64,000 bases of DNA from Micromonospora purpureochromogenes (GTDB lineage: Bacteria; Actinomycetota; Actinomycetes; Mycobacteriales; Micromonosporaceae): assembly GCF_900091515.1 (NCBI RefSeq), contig NZ_LT607410.1:3100001-3164000 (forward strand), given 5' to 3'. The position numbers and the translations under genes were made by a program. This document shows, in pieces, positions 31,002 through 43,554 of the stretch; within the stretch, counting starts at the first letter, position 1, and each line of letters starts with the position of its first letter. A model generated the notes under the pieces. The model saw only the letters and a list, made by a program, of their open reading frames with translations, was not told the origin of the DNA and did not search any database.

Positions 31002-31241
31002 ATGCGAGAAGTGCCGGACTACTGGCGCATCGCCGACGATGTGATCGCCGACGTCAGGACCAAGAAGCTGAACCCGGGGGACAGGCTGCCCTCGATCAGC
31101 CAGCTGCGCGACAAATACGGGGTGAGCCACGGGACCGTGCAGATGGCCTACGCCCGGCTGGAGGCCCTGCGGGTCATCCGGCGACAGCAGGGCAAGGGTG
31201 TCTTCGTGACCGATCCGAAGACCTGGATGCGCGAACCCTGA
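31002..31241 (+). CDS. Mini GntR-type DNA-binding protein (HTH only)
   Basis: From ATG 31002, after GAGGAG, the product is 79 residues: a complete GntR winged helix (WRIADDVIADVRTKKLNPGD, RLPSISQLRDKYGVSHGTVQ, MAYARLEALRVIRRQQGKGV) and nothing else. No effector-binding domain follows, so it may dimerise through the wing or act with a partner. It diverges from the DivIVA-like operon and may control it. Confidence 0.88.
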   Translation: MREVPDYWRIADDVIADVRTKKLNPGDRLPSISQLRDKYGVSHGTVQMAYARLEALRVIRRQQGKGVFVTDPKTWMREP

Positions 31242-31304
31242 GACCCCCCCGGCCGCCGTCTCTTTCAGCAAGTGGGCTCCGCTCGGGGAGGGGGACAGGC
31301 CGAG

Positions 31305-32456
31305 CTACGACGAGGGGCGTTCCCGGTCGTCGTCCGGCCCGCTGTCCTCGTCCGGGTCCGGATCGTCCCCCGGCGCGTTGCCATCCGGCTGCCGCTTCGA
31401 GGACAGTCGCTCATGCCAGGCCCGGCAGCGGGCCTTCCAGTCCGCCTCGGACTCGGCGGTCAGGCAGCGGCCGAGCAGAGCGCGCACTCCCTCGACCACC
31501 TTGGGATCGGTCAGGCGCTGCTCGAACGTCTCCAGCGTCTCGAACATCCGGCGGCGGGCACCGGACTCCACCAGGTCCAGCGTGACCATCGCTTCCACGG
31601 CGGCGGAGAGGTCGATCTCGAGCAGCGCCGGAATGAGACGCCGGGTTACTCCGACGTCTGACGAGCGGTTGGCCACGGCGATGCAGTGCGCGAGGAAGTC
31701 GGAGTCGGCCGGTCGGGTGGTGTACAGCTTTGGCAGCAGCTCAATCGTGAGCCGCTGGACGCCCTGCTCCATGCTGGACAGCAGATCCAGCACCAGTTGC
31801 TCATCGGTGGCTCCACGCGCGGCGAGGGCGCGTATTGCGTGCTTTCGGGGGATCTTGTCTTCCGTCTCGTCGACCGCGACCTCCGCGAGCGTCATCAGCT
31901 CGGAGCGGGTGAGTCGGGCGGGCTCGTGGACCATCCGCGCTGCCGCCATGCGCTCGTTACGCATCTCGAGATGACGCAGGCCAACCTTGAACAGGGTCGA
32001 CAACTGCCGGCGCAGAACGTCGCCGAAGGTTCCGTACGAGAACGGGACAATGGTCAGCTGCCGCTCGGACTCCACCTCGTGCATGGTCTCGATCAGGCGT
32101 CGGCGTCCCTCGTCCTCCACCGCAGCGAGCGGGACGTTGCGGGTCAACGTCCGGTACGTCTCGTAGGTCTCGTCCAGGCAGAGCACGATGAGCGGCTTTC
32201 CGGTGGACAGCGCCTCACGCAACTCGGTCTGCCAGGTGACCGAGCCGTATCTCTCGACGATCACGAACACGCACAGGTCTGCGCTGCGGACCGTGTCACG
32301 CGAGTTGGTCTCCCAGCTCGCATTCGCATGGTTCAGGTACAAAATCTCGCCGGAGAGGTAGTGCCACACCCCCGCGCCGAATCCCTTGACGACCGCGGCG
32401 AATTCATCGCGGACGCGCTTGGTGTCCTGTGCCCCGCAGAGCATGAGCTGCAGCAT
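31305..32456 (-). CDS. TIR/DUF4062-like N-terminal domain with helical repeat C-terminus, unknown role
   Basis: The 383-residue protein starts at ATG 32456 (AAGGA seven bases upstream). The first 150 residues show alternating strands and helices like TIR or DUF4062 domains: LQLMLCGAQDTKRVRDEFAA, ASWETNSRDTVRSADLCVFV, IVERYGSVTWQTELREALST, GKPLIVLCLDETYETY. The remainder is helical with HEAT/ARM-like spacing (KHAIRALAARGATDEQLVLD, LLPKLYTTRPADSDFLAHCI) and ends in an acidic, disordered tail. Base and codon use look less GC-rich than neighbours, a hint of transfer. Function is unknown; TIR-like domains with repeat sensors occur in antiphage proteins. Confidence 0.68.
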   Translation of the reverse strand: MLQLMLCGAQDTKRVRDEFAAVVKGFGAGVWHYLSGEILYLNHANASWETNSRDTVRSADLCVFVIVERYGSVTWQTELREALSTGKPLIVLCLDETYETYRTLTRNVPLAAVEDEGRRRLIETMHEVESERQLTIVPFSYGTFGDVLRRQLSTLFKVGLRHLEMRNERMAAARMVHEPARLTRSELMTLAEVAVDETEDKIPRKHAIRALAARGATDEQLVLDLLSSMEQGVQRLTIELLPKLYTTRPADSDFLAHCIAVANRSSDVGVTRRLIPALLEIDLSAAVEAMVTLDLVESGARRRMFETLETFEQRLTDPKVVEGVRALLGRCLTAESEADWKARCRAWHERLSSKRQPDGNAPGDDPDPDEDSGPDDDRERPSS

Positions 32457-32541
32457 CAGCAGTCCTTGTCGGAGAAGGGCAAGTCTTGCCAGGCGCAAGT
32501 TCGACTGTCAATGACCGGAATGGGACACCCCGTGTTGCGGG

Positions 32542-33069
32542 TCAGGCGGCGGCCCCGCAGTACACGCACTCGTTGCGCTCGGACCAGTCCTTGCGGTCCA
32601 GCGTCCCCGGATCGATCGCCCGGTGCCCGAAGTGCCGGCGTACCGCCATCCGGAACGTCCACAGCTTTTCGGCGAAACGGTGGTACGCCTCGTGCCCCTC
32701 GGCGGTGCGCAGGTCCTCGCCGGCGCGGATCAGCCGTTGCATGTCGACCAGTCGGTGGAACGCGTCCTCGCCCGCCACGACCAGCTCCGGCGTGCCGGAC
32801 ATCAGCAGCCGTTCCCGTTCCTGGTAAGCCCCGGACTCGCTCATCGCCCGGGTGGTCGCGGCGCGGTCACCGGCGGCGGCGTTGCGCAGCATGCTGTGCG
32901 CGGTGCCCAGGGCGAGCGCGAAGTCGATGCAGGTGCGCCACCGGTCGAGGTCCCGGTCCCGGTCCCGGGTGTCCCGTCCCCGCCGCAGGTCGACCAGGAA
33001 GCTGCCGGAGAGCGCGATGAGGGCGCCCGCTCCCGTGCTCAGCAATGGCATCCAGTCCATGAGGGACAT
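32542..33069 (-). CDS. Hypothetical N-terminally anchored protein
   Basis: The 175-residue protein begins MSLMDWMPLLSTGAGALIAL, a single membrane span or uncleaved signal anchor. A basic/acidic coiled region with RDRDRDLDRW follows, then a helical cytoplasmic domain (DFALALGTAHSMLRNAAAGD, AYHRFAEKLWTFRMAVRRHF). It ends with a possible zinc pair, NECVYCGAAA. I cannot name the family. It lies 85 bases upstream of the TIR-like gene in the same direction, so co-expression is possible but not shown. Confidence 0.65.
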   Translation of the reverse strand: MSLMDWMPLLSTGAGALIALSGSFLVDLRRGRDTRDRDRDLDRWRTCIDFALALGTAHSMLRNAAAGDRAATTRAMSESGAYQERERLLMSGTPELVVAGEDAFHRLVDMQRLIRAGEDLRTAEGHEAYHRFAEKLWTFRMAVRRHFGHRAIDPGTLDRKDWSERNECVYCGAAA

Positions 33070-33250
33070 CGTGCCACCCCTCGGGCCGGCCTCAAGATCG
33101 CGGGCAGCGGCGAGCTGCGGGGCGCCATCGGCACCGCGAGGTCACCGACCGTTGTGGACGAATTCGGCTGCCGGGGGCTTCTCGTCCGGGCCGGTCGGAC
33201 CGGACACTGGAGGTCGACACCGATCGATGCCTCGTGATCCGGAGGGCCCG

Positions 33251-33700
33251 ATGACCATCCTCGCCACCCCGCCCGCCCCGCTCAGCCGCCTGCGCCGCCT
33301 GGTCGGCACGTTCGCCCTGCTCACCGCCATGGTCGCCGCGGCGCTCGTCGGCCCGTCCGTGGTGACCCCGTCGCTCACCGACTCCGCCTCCGCCGCGGTC
33401 TACAGCTCGTGCACGATGACCCGCTGCGCGGATGCGCGCACCGCCCGGTCCGGCTGGGCCGCCAAGGGCTTCCCGACCAGCCGGGGCTGGTACACCTGGA
33501 GCGGCGGGCTCTACAACTTCGCCGGTGGCCAGTTCTACAACCGGGAGGGCCAGCTCCCCGCCAACGCCACCTACCACGAGTACGACGTCTACCCCCGGGC
33601 GTACGGGGCCTCGCGGGACGCGTACCGGATCGTGGTCAACCGGAGCACCGGGGTCACCTGGTTCTCGCCGGACCACTACGCGAACTTCTACCGACTCTGA
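33251..33700 (+). CDS. Secreted guanyl-specific ribonuclease (barnase/RNase Sa family)
   Basis: The 149-residue precursor starts after GGAGGG. A long signal peptide (LVGTFALLTAMVAAALVGPS to SASAA) precedes a microbial ribonuclease domain. YHEYDVYPR supplies the catalytic Glu and an Arg, SRDAYRIVVNRSTGVTWFSP contains the conserved Arg, and DHYANFYRL supplies the catalytic His. Such enzymes cut single-stranded RNA after guanosine. The next gene encodes a barstar-type inhibitor, the classic toxin/antidote order. Confidence 0.92.
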   Translation: MTILATPPAPLSRLRRLVGTFALLTAMVAAALVGPSVVTPSLTDSASAAVYSSCTMTRCADARTARSGWAAKGFPTSRGWYTWSGGLYNFAGGQFYNREGQLPANATYHEYDVYPRAYGASRDAYRIVVNRSTGVTWFSPDHYANFYRL

Positions 33701-33757
33701 GGGGTGGCGGTCGGGCCGGGGACCGGCCGGCCCGACCGGAGCGGGGAGGATGACCGG

Positions 33758-34156
33758 ATGGACGCGCCCCACCTGCCACCGTGGCTGGAGCTGACCGCCG
33801 ACCCCATCGCCGACCCGACCGCCGGCACCGTCGTCGTGCCGGGCGCCGACGCCCGCAGCCGCGCGGACCTGTTCGGGCTGCTCGCGCAGGCCCTCGATTT
33901 GCCCGAGTGGTTCGGGCGCAACTGGGACGCGCTGGCCGACTGCCTGCTCGACTCCGACGACGCCGGCCCGCTCGCCCTGCGGGTCGACGACGCCGAGCAA
34001 CTCCTCGCCGACGAGCCGCCCGCGCAGTTCGCCACCCTGCTCCAGGTCTGCGACGACGTGTGGTCGCACGGCCGGTACCCGTTCCGGCTCGTCCTGCGCA
34101 CCACCGGCGAGCGGCTGCCCGCGCTGCGCCGCCGCGTCGCCGCCGCGACGGCCTGA
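33758..34156 (+). CDS. Barstar family ribonuclease inhibitor
   Basis: ATG 33758 follows GGGGAGGA. The 132-residue protein has the barstar core DLFGLLAQALDLPEWFGRNW followed by DALADCLLD, with acidic residues on the inhibitory helix region (DSDDAGPLALRVDDAEQLL). It should remain in the cytoplasm and block the partner ribonuclease encoded 58 bases upstream before export or on re-entry. The pair can be read as self-protection around an exported nuclease. Confidence 0.93.
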   Translation: MDAPHLPPWLELTADPIADPTAGTVVVPGADARSRADLFGLLAQALDLPEWFGRNWDALADCLLDSDDAGPLALRVDDAEQLLADEPPAQFATLLQVCDDVWSHGRYPFRLVLRTTGERLPALRRRVAAATA

Positions 34157-34180
34157 CCCGATGGTGCCGGCGCCCGGACC

Positions 34181-34256
34181 ACCGCACCCGCCGGGCGCCC
34201 GGGCCACCGCACCCGCCGGGCGCCCGGGCCACCGCCACCCGCAGGGCGCACAGGCC
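34181..34256 (+). repeat. 25-bp tandem repeat upstream of the membrane-protein gene
   Basis: A 25-base unit starting ACCGCACCCGCCGGGCGCCC occurs twice perfectly (34181-34205, 34206-34230), then once diverged as 26 bases (34231-34256) with a weaker fourth copy. It lies after the barstar stop and before the GTG at 34312. No function is evident. Confidence 0.85.
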
Positions 34257-34311
34257 ATCGCCCCCGCCGGCCGGGCCGGCGCCGGTTGCGGTCGGCGGGC
34301 ACCATGGCGGG

Positions 34312-35721
34312 GTGGACCTGGAGCTGACCGTCCCGGAGCGAGCACTGTGGACGGCGTTTTCGCGCCGTGGGCTGGTGGACCTGACCGACGCCGAGGACCG
34401 GGTGGTCCGCGCGGCGGTCATCCGGGCCCTGCTGCTCGGGGCGGTGCCGCCCGAGCCGGGTGAGCTGGCCGCCCTGACGCTGGTGGGCGCGGAGATCACC
34501 GGCACCCTCGACCTGTCGTACGCGGAGATCCCGTACGCGGTGCGGATGAGCCGCTGCGTGTTCACCGACCGCTTCGAGCTGGTGGGCGCGCGCACCCGGG
34601 AGATCGACCTCGCCGGTTCCCGGCTGGCCGGGATCTGGGCCGACAAGGCGGTGGTGGAGGGCAACCTGCGGCTGACCGACGCCCGGTGCGCCGACGGCGT
34701 CCGACTCGCGGCCGCCCGGATCGACGGTGCGCTCGTCCTCGACCGGGCGCGGTTGTCCGGCGCGCCGGCGCTCGACGCCCGGCTGCTCTCGGTCGGGCAC
34801 GACGTCCGGGGCGACGGCCTGCGCTGCACCGGGGAGGTCCAGCTGCACCACGCCGACATCCGGGGATCGGTACGGCTGCACGGCGCCGCCCTGACCAATC
34901 CGCAGGGGCGGGCCCTCGGCGCCGTCGGTCTCGCCGTCGGCGGCACGATGAGCTGCTGCGACGGCTTTACGGCCGAAGGCCGGATCAACATCTCCTTCGC
35001 CCGGGTCGGCAGTCAGGTCTGCTTCGAGCACGCCCGCCTGCGCACGCCCACACTGGACTGCCGGCAGCTCCAGACGACCGAGCTGGTCCTCGCCACCGAC
35101 GGGCCGGTCGAGGGGCGGGTGGACCTCCGGCACGCCCGGCTGGGCGTGCTGCGCGACGGCCCCGAGAGCTGGCCGGCGGCGCTGCGGCTCGACGGCCTGG
35201 TCTACGAGAGCCTCCACTCCCGGGCCGACGTCCGGCAGCGCCTCGCCTGGCTCGGCCGCGACGAGGACGGTTACTCGCCGCAGGCGTACGAGCAGTTGGC
35301 GGGGACGTACCGGCGGCGCGGCGAGGAGGACGCCGCGCGCACGGTGCTGTTGCGGGGGCAGCGGCACCGACGATCGGGGCAGTCCCCGGTCAACCGGTTC
35401 TGGGGCCTGCTCCAGGACGTCACCGTCGGGTACGGGTACCGGCCCGCCCTGGCCGCGATGTGGCTGGTGGCGCTGGTCGTCGTCGGCACCGCGGTCTTCA
35501 CGGCCGTACCGCCGACGCCGCTGGACCCGACGAGCCCGGTGCGGTTCCGGGCACCCGTCTACGCGATCGACCTGCTGCTGCCGCTGGTGGACCTGCGCCA
35601 GGAGTCGGCCTTCGCGCCGACGGGGGAGACGGTGTGGGTGGCGTACGGGTTGATCGCCGCCGGGCTGATCCTGGTCACCACCATCGCCGCCGGCACCACC
35701 CGCGCCCTGCGCCGCTCCTAA
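34312..35721 (+). CDS. Membrane-associated protein with pentapeptide-like beta-helix
   Basis: The GTG start at 34312 gives 469 residues. After an N-terminal helical part, roughly residues 55-300 show layered repeats (ITGTLDLSYAEIPYAVRMSR, VEGNLRLTDARCADGVRLAA, ARIDGALVLDRARLSGAPAL, DIRGSVRLHGAALTNPQGRA) typical of pentapeptide-like right-handed helices. A helical segment and two C-terminal membrane spans follow (AAMWLVALVVVGTAVFTAV, VAYGLIAAGLILVTTIAAGT). Streptomycete relatives are often labelled oxidoreductase without evidence. The role is unknown. Confidence 0.75.
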   Translation: MDLELTVPERALWTAFSRRGLVDLTDAEDRVVRAAVIRALLLGAVPPEPGELAALTLVGAEITGTLDLSYAEIPYAVRMSRCVFTDRFELVGARTREIDLAGSRLAGIWADKAVVEGNLRLTDARCADGVRLAAARIDGALVLDRARLSGAPALDARLLSVGHDVRGDGLRCTGEVQLHHADIRGSVRLHGAALTNPQGRALGAVGLAVGGTMSCCDGFTAEGRINISFARVGSQVCFEHARLRTPTLDCRQLQTTELVLATDGPVEGRVDLRHARLGVLRDGPESWPAALRLDGLVYESLHSRADVRQRLAWLGRDEDGYSPQAYEQLAGTYRRRGEEDAARTVLLRGQRHRRSGQSPVNRFWGLLQDVTVGYGYRPALAAMWLVALVVVGTAVFTAVPPTPLDPTSPVRFRAPVYAIDLLLPLVDLRQESAFAPTGETVWVAYGLIAAGLILVTTIAAGTTRALRRS

Positions 35722-35731
35722 CGAAGCACTA

Positions 35732-36448
35732 CTAGTTGGGCTGGTCGAGGATCGCGCTGAACCGCTCCTCGGCCAGGTCCAGCTGGGCGAAGATGTGTCG
35801 CTTCACCGGCGCCGACAGCGGGGTGTCGGGCCGGCTGATCAGGTCGCGGAAGACGGGCACCAGCGGCCGGTACTTCGCCGCCGACCGGGCCACCTTCGGC
35901 CCGATGGTGTAGACCACGCCCACCCCGTTGTCGGTGAAGTCGGACACCTTGATCACCCGCGCCCAGGGCTCCCGGTCCAGGCTGGCCGCCACGTGCTCCC
36001 GGTACTGGGCGTTGCGGTCGCGGTCGGGGTCGTACTCCGGGTTGGTGACCGCACCGACCAGCCGGGCGACGCGCGGGCCGAAGCGCGCGGCCAGCGTGGC
36101 CAGCGCCGCCGCCGTCGGGTCGGCGACGTCGGTGCCGGCCAGCTCGCCCGGATGGTCCTCCACCGCGTCGTGCAGCAGGCCGGCGACGATCACGTCCACG
36201 TCGCGCACCTGGTAGTGGTGCATCATCCGGATCGCCACCCGCAGCAGGTGGTTGAGGTACGGCTCGCGCACCCGCCGGTCGTCGCGGTGCAGTTCGGCGG
36301 CGAGGTCGAGGGCGGCGCCGAGCCGCTCCCGCGCGGCCGGGTCGAACGCCCGGATCTCCAGCCGGAACCGTTCCAGCAGGCCGGGTTCGCCGTGGATCTC
36401 GGTGATCGCGTGCATCGGCATGGTGGCGAGGTACGGCGGGAACTCCAT
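35732..36448 (-). CDS. HD domain phosphohydrolase-like protein
   Basis: The 238-residue product (ATG 36448; a GTG at 36472 would add eight residues) carries an HD domain of the RelA/SpoT-hydrolase or MESH1 kind: YLNHLLRVAIRMMHHYQVRD, VDVIVAGLLHDAVEDHPGEL, then VIKVSDFTDNGVGV. HD, the paired ED and the later D are the metal ligands. A nucleotide such as ppGpp could be the substrate, but no synthetase domain is present and the assignment is tentative. It stands alone next to the hybrid kinase. Confidence 0.8.
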   Translation of the reverse strand: MEFPPYLATMPMHAITEIHGEPGLLERFRLEIRAFDPAARERLGAALDLAAELHRDDRRVREPYLNHLLRVAIRMMHHYQVRDVDVIVAGLLHDAVEDHPGELAGTDVADPTAAALATLAARFGPRVARLVGAVTNPEYDPDRDRNAQYREHVAASLDREPWARVIKVSDFTDNGVGVVYTIGPKVARSAAKYRPLVPVFRDLISRPDTPLSAPVKRHIFAQLDLAEERFSAILDQPN

Positions 36449-36505
36449 GCACCACTTATAGCCGATCTTCACTACCGGCCCGACCCGGCCGTCGGGTACG
36501 CGACC

Positions 36506-40663
<4,158 letters not shown>

Positions 40664-41012
40664 CCGCGGCCACCTCCTTCCCTCGTCGCCGGGTCGGGGC
40701 AGCCGTGCAGTCGCCCGAGGCACCCATTGTCCCCAGCCGGCGGTGGTTCCGAACCTCCATCCGGAGGCGAGCTGGCCGCGGTGCCGGGCGGCGGTCCGAC
40801 CGGCACCGGTGCTGGTCGCCGACGGCACCCGCGACGCGCCCCGGCACCTGTCGACCGGCTGCTCGACCTGCCCGCCCGAAAGTGGGCGGAGCTGGACCTC
40901 GACGCGCGGGGACCGGTGCGCCCGGCCGCGCCCGTAACCCACGCCAGGAAGGGAGCGGCGCATGACGTCGGTCGCCAGCCCGCTGCCGGAGCTGCGGTTC
41001 GAGCGAGGGCGG
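40664..41012. other. Gene-poor stretch between hybrid kinase and LacI gene
   Basis: About 349 bases hold no gene I can support. The right part has a good ribosome site (AGGAAGGG) before an ATG at 40962, but the frame soon runs antisense into the LacI gene. A stretch LDLPARKWAELDLDARGPV reads protein-like in one frame and could be a decayed end. The left part should contain the kinase promoter. Confidence 0.5.
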
Positions 41013-42020
41013 TCAGGCGGGGGCCGGGCCGAGGCTGCCGCGGCGGACGAGTTCGGCGGGAAGCACCTCGACCCGGGGACGGCCGACGGCCGGTTCCAGG
41101 GCCAGGGTCATCGCGCGGGCGCCCAGTTCCACCAGGGGCAGCCGGACGGTGGTCAGCGCGGGCGTGACGTCGGCGGCCACCGGCATGTCGTCGAAACCGA
41201 CGACGGAGACCTCCTCGGGGACCCGGACGCCCCGGGCGCGCAGCAGGGTCAGTGCGCCCACCGCCATCGAGTCGTTGAGCGCGGCCAGCGCGGTCAGCCC
41301 CGGCGCCGCAGCCAGCAATTCGGCCGCCGCACGGGCACCGCCGTCGCGGGTGAAGTCGGCGTACCGGACCCGCTCCGGCGGCAGCGCGGCACCGAGCCCC
41401 TCGGCCACCCCGGCGAGGCGGTCGCTGGTGGTGGTGAGCTCCCGGGGACCGGCGATCACGCCGATCCGGTGGTGCCCCAGCCGGCGCAGCTCCGCGCCGA
41501 GCCGGCGCGCGCCGTCGGAGTTGGCCGGCATCACCGCGTCGCCGGGGTGCTCGTGCCGGCCGATCACCGCCACCCGGCCGCCGGTCGCCTCGTACGCGGC
41601 CAGCTTCTCGGTGAGCCGGGCGGTGCAGTCGGGGTCGTGGTAGCCCGAGCCGGCCAGCACGATGGCGGCGACCTGCTGGCCCCGCAGCATCTCGACGTAC
41701 TCCAGCTCGCGCTCCGGGTCGCGGTAGCTGTTGCAGATGATGACCAGCCGGCCCCGGTCGGTGGCCACCCGTTGCAGGCCCCGGGTCACCTCGGCGAAGT
41801 ACGGGTCGGAGACGTCGTGCACCACCACGCCGACCACGCTGCGCTGCGGCCGGGCCAGCAGCTGGGCGTGCGCGTTCGGGACGTACCGCAGGTCGGCGAC
41901 GGCCCGCAGCACGCGCTCGCGCAGCTCGTCGGCGACCGGCTTGCTGCTGCCGTTGATGACCCGGGAGGCGGTGGCGGGAGAGACGCCCGCGCGGCGGGCG
42001 ACGTCGGCCAGCGTCGCCAA
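41013..42020 (-). CDS. LacI family transcriptional regulator
   Basis: The 335-residue repressor starts at a TTG (42020) just after AGGGGGTGG. Its helix-turn-helix ATLADVARRAGVSPATASRV and hinge are textbook, and the periplasmic-binding-like effector domain follows (VVGVVVHDVSDPYFAEVTRG, ALNDSMAVGALTLLRARGVR, VSVVGFDDMPVAADVTPALT). It probably senses a sugar. No sugar transporter or glycosidase lies next to it, so its targets are elsewhere, or it works on single genes such as the xylanase. Confidence 0.93.
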   Translation of the reverse strand: MATLADVARRAGVSPATASRVINGSSKPVADELRERVLRAVADLRYVPNAHAQLLARPQRSVVGVVVHDVSDPYFAEVTRGLQRVATDRGRLVIICNSYRDPERELEYVEMLRGQQVAAIVLAGSGYHDPDCTARLTEKLAAYEATGGRVAVIGRHEHPGDAVMPANSDGARRLGAELRRLGHHRIGVIAGPRELTTTSDRLAGVAEGLGAALPPERVRYADFTRDGGARAAAELLAAAPGLTALAALNDSMAVGALTLLRARGVRVPEEVSVVGFDDMPVAADVTPALTTVRLPLVELGARAMTLALEPAVGRPRVEVLPAELVRRGSLGPAPA

Positions 42021-42158
42021 TGGCCACCCCCTGCCCGCCTCGGTCCCGCGCCCCGTGGTCGGGCACAGGTTACCGCACGGCGTCAGGAAAGCCCTTGCCT
42101 GTGCTGTGGCCGCGACCTACCACCACCCCCCGTCCCCGCCACGAGGGTCGGCAGTCGG

Positions 42159-42206
42159 GATCGTGGAGGGTTGTTGTCGCAGGGACGACAACAACCCTCC
42201 ACGATC
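42159..42206 (-). terminator. 21-bp perfect hairpin beyond the injection-system cluster
   Basis: Two 21-base arms (42159-42179, 42186-42206) that begin GATCGTGGAGGGTTGTTGTC pair perfectly around CAGGGA. It lies 74 bases after the last gene of the leftward cluster and could end that transcript. From memory, nearly the same hairpin recurs in Micromonospora genomes, so it may also be a dispersed repeat. Confidence 0.75.
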
Positions 42207-42279
42207 GCGCCGACGCTGTCGGGGTCGGTCGGCCGCTGGTGGCGAGCGGGCGGGGGTGGGTGGGGCTGGGCGAGCCGGG

Positions 42280-43035
42280 TCAGCGGGTGGGCAGGGCGGC
42301 GGTCACCCGGACGGCCTTGACGATGGCGGGGATCGAGCCGATCAGGAGGACCAGGCCCCAGACGATCGCGACCACCGCGAAGACCAGCGCGCCGACGTCG
42401 TCGAGGATGCTCACCACGACGACCGGCACCAGGTTGTGCAGGAACTCCAGCAGCACCGTGCAGAGCAGCGTGGTCAGCGCCAGCAGCACCAGCCCCTTGT
42501 TCTGCAGGAAGCGGGGCTGGGCGAGCAGCAGCAGCACCACCCAGACCAGCTTGAGCAGCAGCACCAGGCCGAGCAGCAGGCTCGCCTCGCCGACCGGGAA
42601 GAAACCCCACAGCGCCAGGTACGCCAGCGTGCCGAACGGCGCGGCCAGGAAGAGCGAGACCATGATGGACAGCTCCACGAAGGCGAGCACCAGCATCAGC
42701 AGCGACACCAGGATCAGCACGATCGAGAAGACCAGCGTCGCCACGCCCTGCACCCGCCCCTGGACCCGGTCCGGCACCACCAGGCTCAGACAGAACAGCC
42801 CTGTCGTCCAGAGCGCCACCACGTCGACCAGCGCCAGATAGCCGGTGCCCCGACCGGCGGGCTCGTCGACCCGGCCCACCTCGCCGACGTCCACCCCCAG
42901 GTCCTGCGCGCCGGCTCGCAGCGCGCCGCCCGCGTCCCCGCCGCCGGTGAGCAGCGACGAGCCCAGCTCCACCCCGACCACCAGCGCCACGGCCAGCAGC
43001 GCCAGCAGCAGGAACGGCTTGCGCAGCTCACCCAC
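42280..43035 (-). CDS. Polytopic membrane protein at the end of the injection-system cluster
   Basis: The GTG start at 43035 follows GAGGAGG. The 251-residue protein has about six hydrophobic segments (PFLLLALLAVALVVGVELGS, VVALWTTGLFCLSLVVPDRV, VATLVFSIVLILVSLLMLVL, SLLLGLVLLLKLVWVVLLLL, LVFAVVAIVWGLVLLIGSIP) and no recognisable motif. It is the last gene of the leftward cluster. Its place next to two other membrane proteins suggests a role in membrane docking of the particle, but this is inference. Confidence 0.75.
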   Translation of the reverse strand: MGELRKPFLLLALLAVALVVGVELGSSLLTGGGDAGGALRAGAQDLGVDVGEVGRVDEPAGRGTGYLALVDVVALWTTGLFCLSLVVPDRVQGRVQGVATLVFSIVLILVSLLMLVLAFVELSIMVSLFLAAPFGTLAYLALWGFFPVGEASLLLGLVLLLKLVWVVLLLLAQPRFLQNKGLVLLALTTLLCTVLLEFLHNLVPVVVVSILDDVGALVFAVVAIVWGLVLLIGSIPAIVKAVRVTAALPTR

Positions 43036-43101
43036 GACGGGCCTCCTCGCGGATCGGGCCCCCGCGACGGGGAGCGGGTACGGGCCAGGCCGCCCGGCGG
43101 C

Positions 43102-43554
43102 TCAGGATCCGATCGTGACCGCGCACGCCACACCTCCCGCACAGCCGACGGTGATCTCGCTGGCCCGGTCGACGGCGACCTTCGCCACGGCCGTGCCGTC
43201 CTCGCCCGGCTCCACCTCGTCGTCCACGGTGAAGCCGGCGTCGCGGGGCGCCGGCGCGGTGACCCGGAACCGGTCCGGGCTGCGCAGCACCAGGGTGCGC
43301 AGCCCGTCCGGGTCGGCGACGCGCAGCACGCAGGCGCCGACCACGGTCAGGGTGTCCCCGGTACGGTCGCAGCCGGCCCGCACCGTCGCCGGGTCGATCG
43401 TGGCGCTGTCGCCGACCAGCCGGCCCAGCCAGCGGACGGCGCCGTCGTCGTCCGGGCCGCCCCGGTCGCCCCGGCCCGCGCCGACGGCCACCACGAAGAG
43501 CACCACCAGCAGGACGGCCAGCCCCACCAGCAGCAGCTTGCGTCGCCCGCTCAT
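43102..43554 (-). CDS. Single-span exported/anchored hypothetical protein
   Basis: The 150-residue protein starts at ATG 43554 overlapping the upstream stop (ATGA). An N-terminal membrane anchor ([20 protein letters not shown]) is followed by an extracellular domain. Three cysteines there ([34 protein letters not shown]) could form disulfides. The rest is beta-rich. I do not recognise the family. It belongs to the injection-system operon by overlap. Confidence 0.72.
   Translation of the reverse strand: MSGRRKLLLVGLAVLLVVLFVVAVGAGRGDRGGPDDDGAVRWLGRLVGDSATIDPATVRAGCDRTGDTLTVVGACVLRVADPDGLRTLVLRSPDRFRVTAPAPRDAGFTVDDEVEPGEDGTAVAKVAVDRASEITVGCAGGVACAVTIGS

Noticed and set aside
30806..31003. Leftward 65-codon ORF in the gap between DivIVA-like and GntR genes
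   Set aside because: No ribosome site, low-complexity translation, and it covers the likely promoter region.
40962..41012. Short gene beginning MTSVASPLPELRFERG after a good ribosome site
   Set aside because: The frame quickly becomes antisense to the LacI coding sequence and no family is recognisable; kept only as a remark on the gene-poor stretch.
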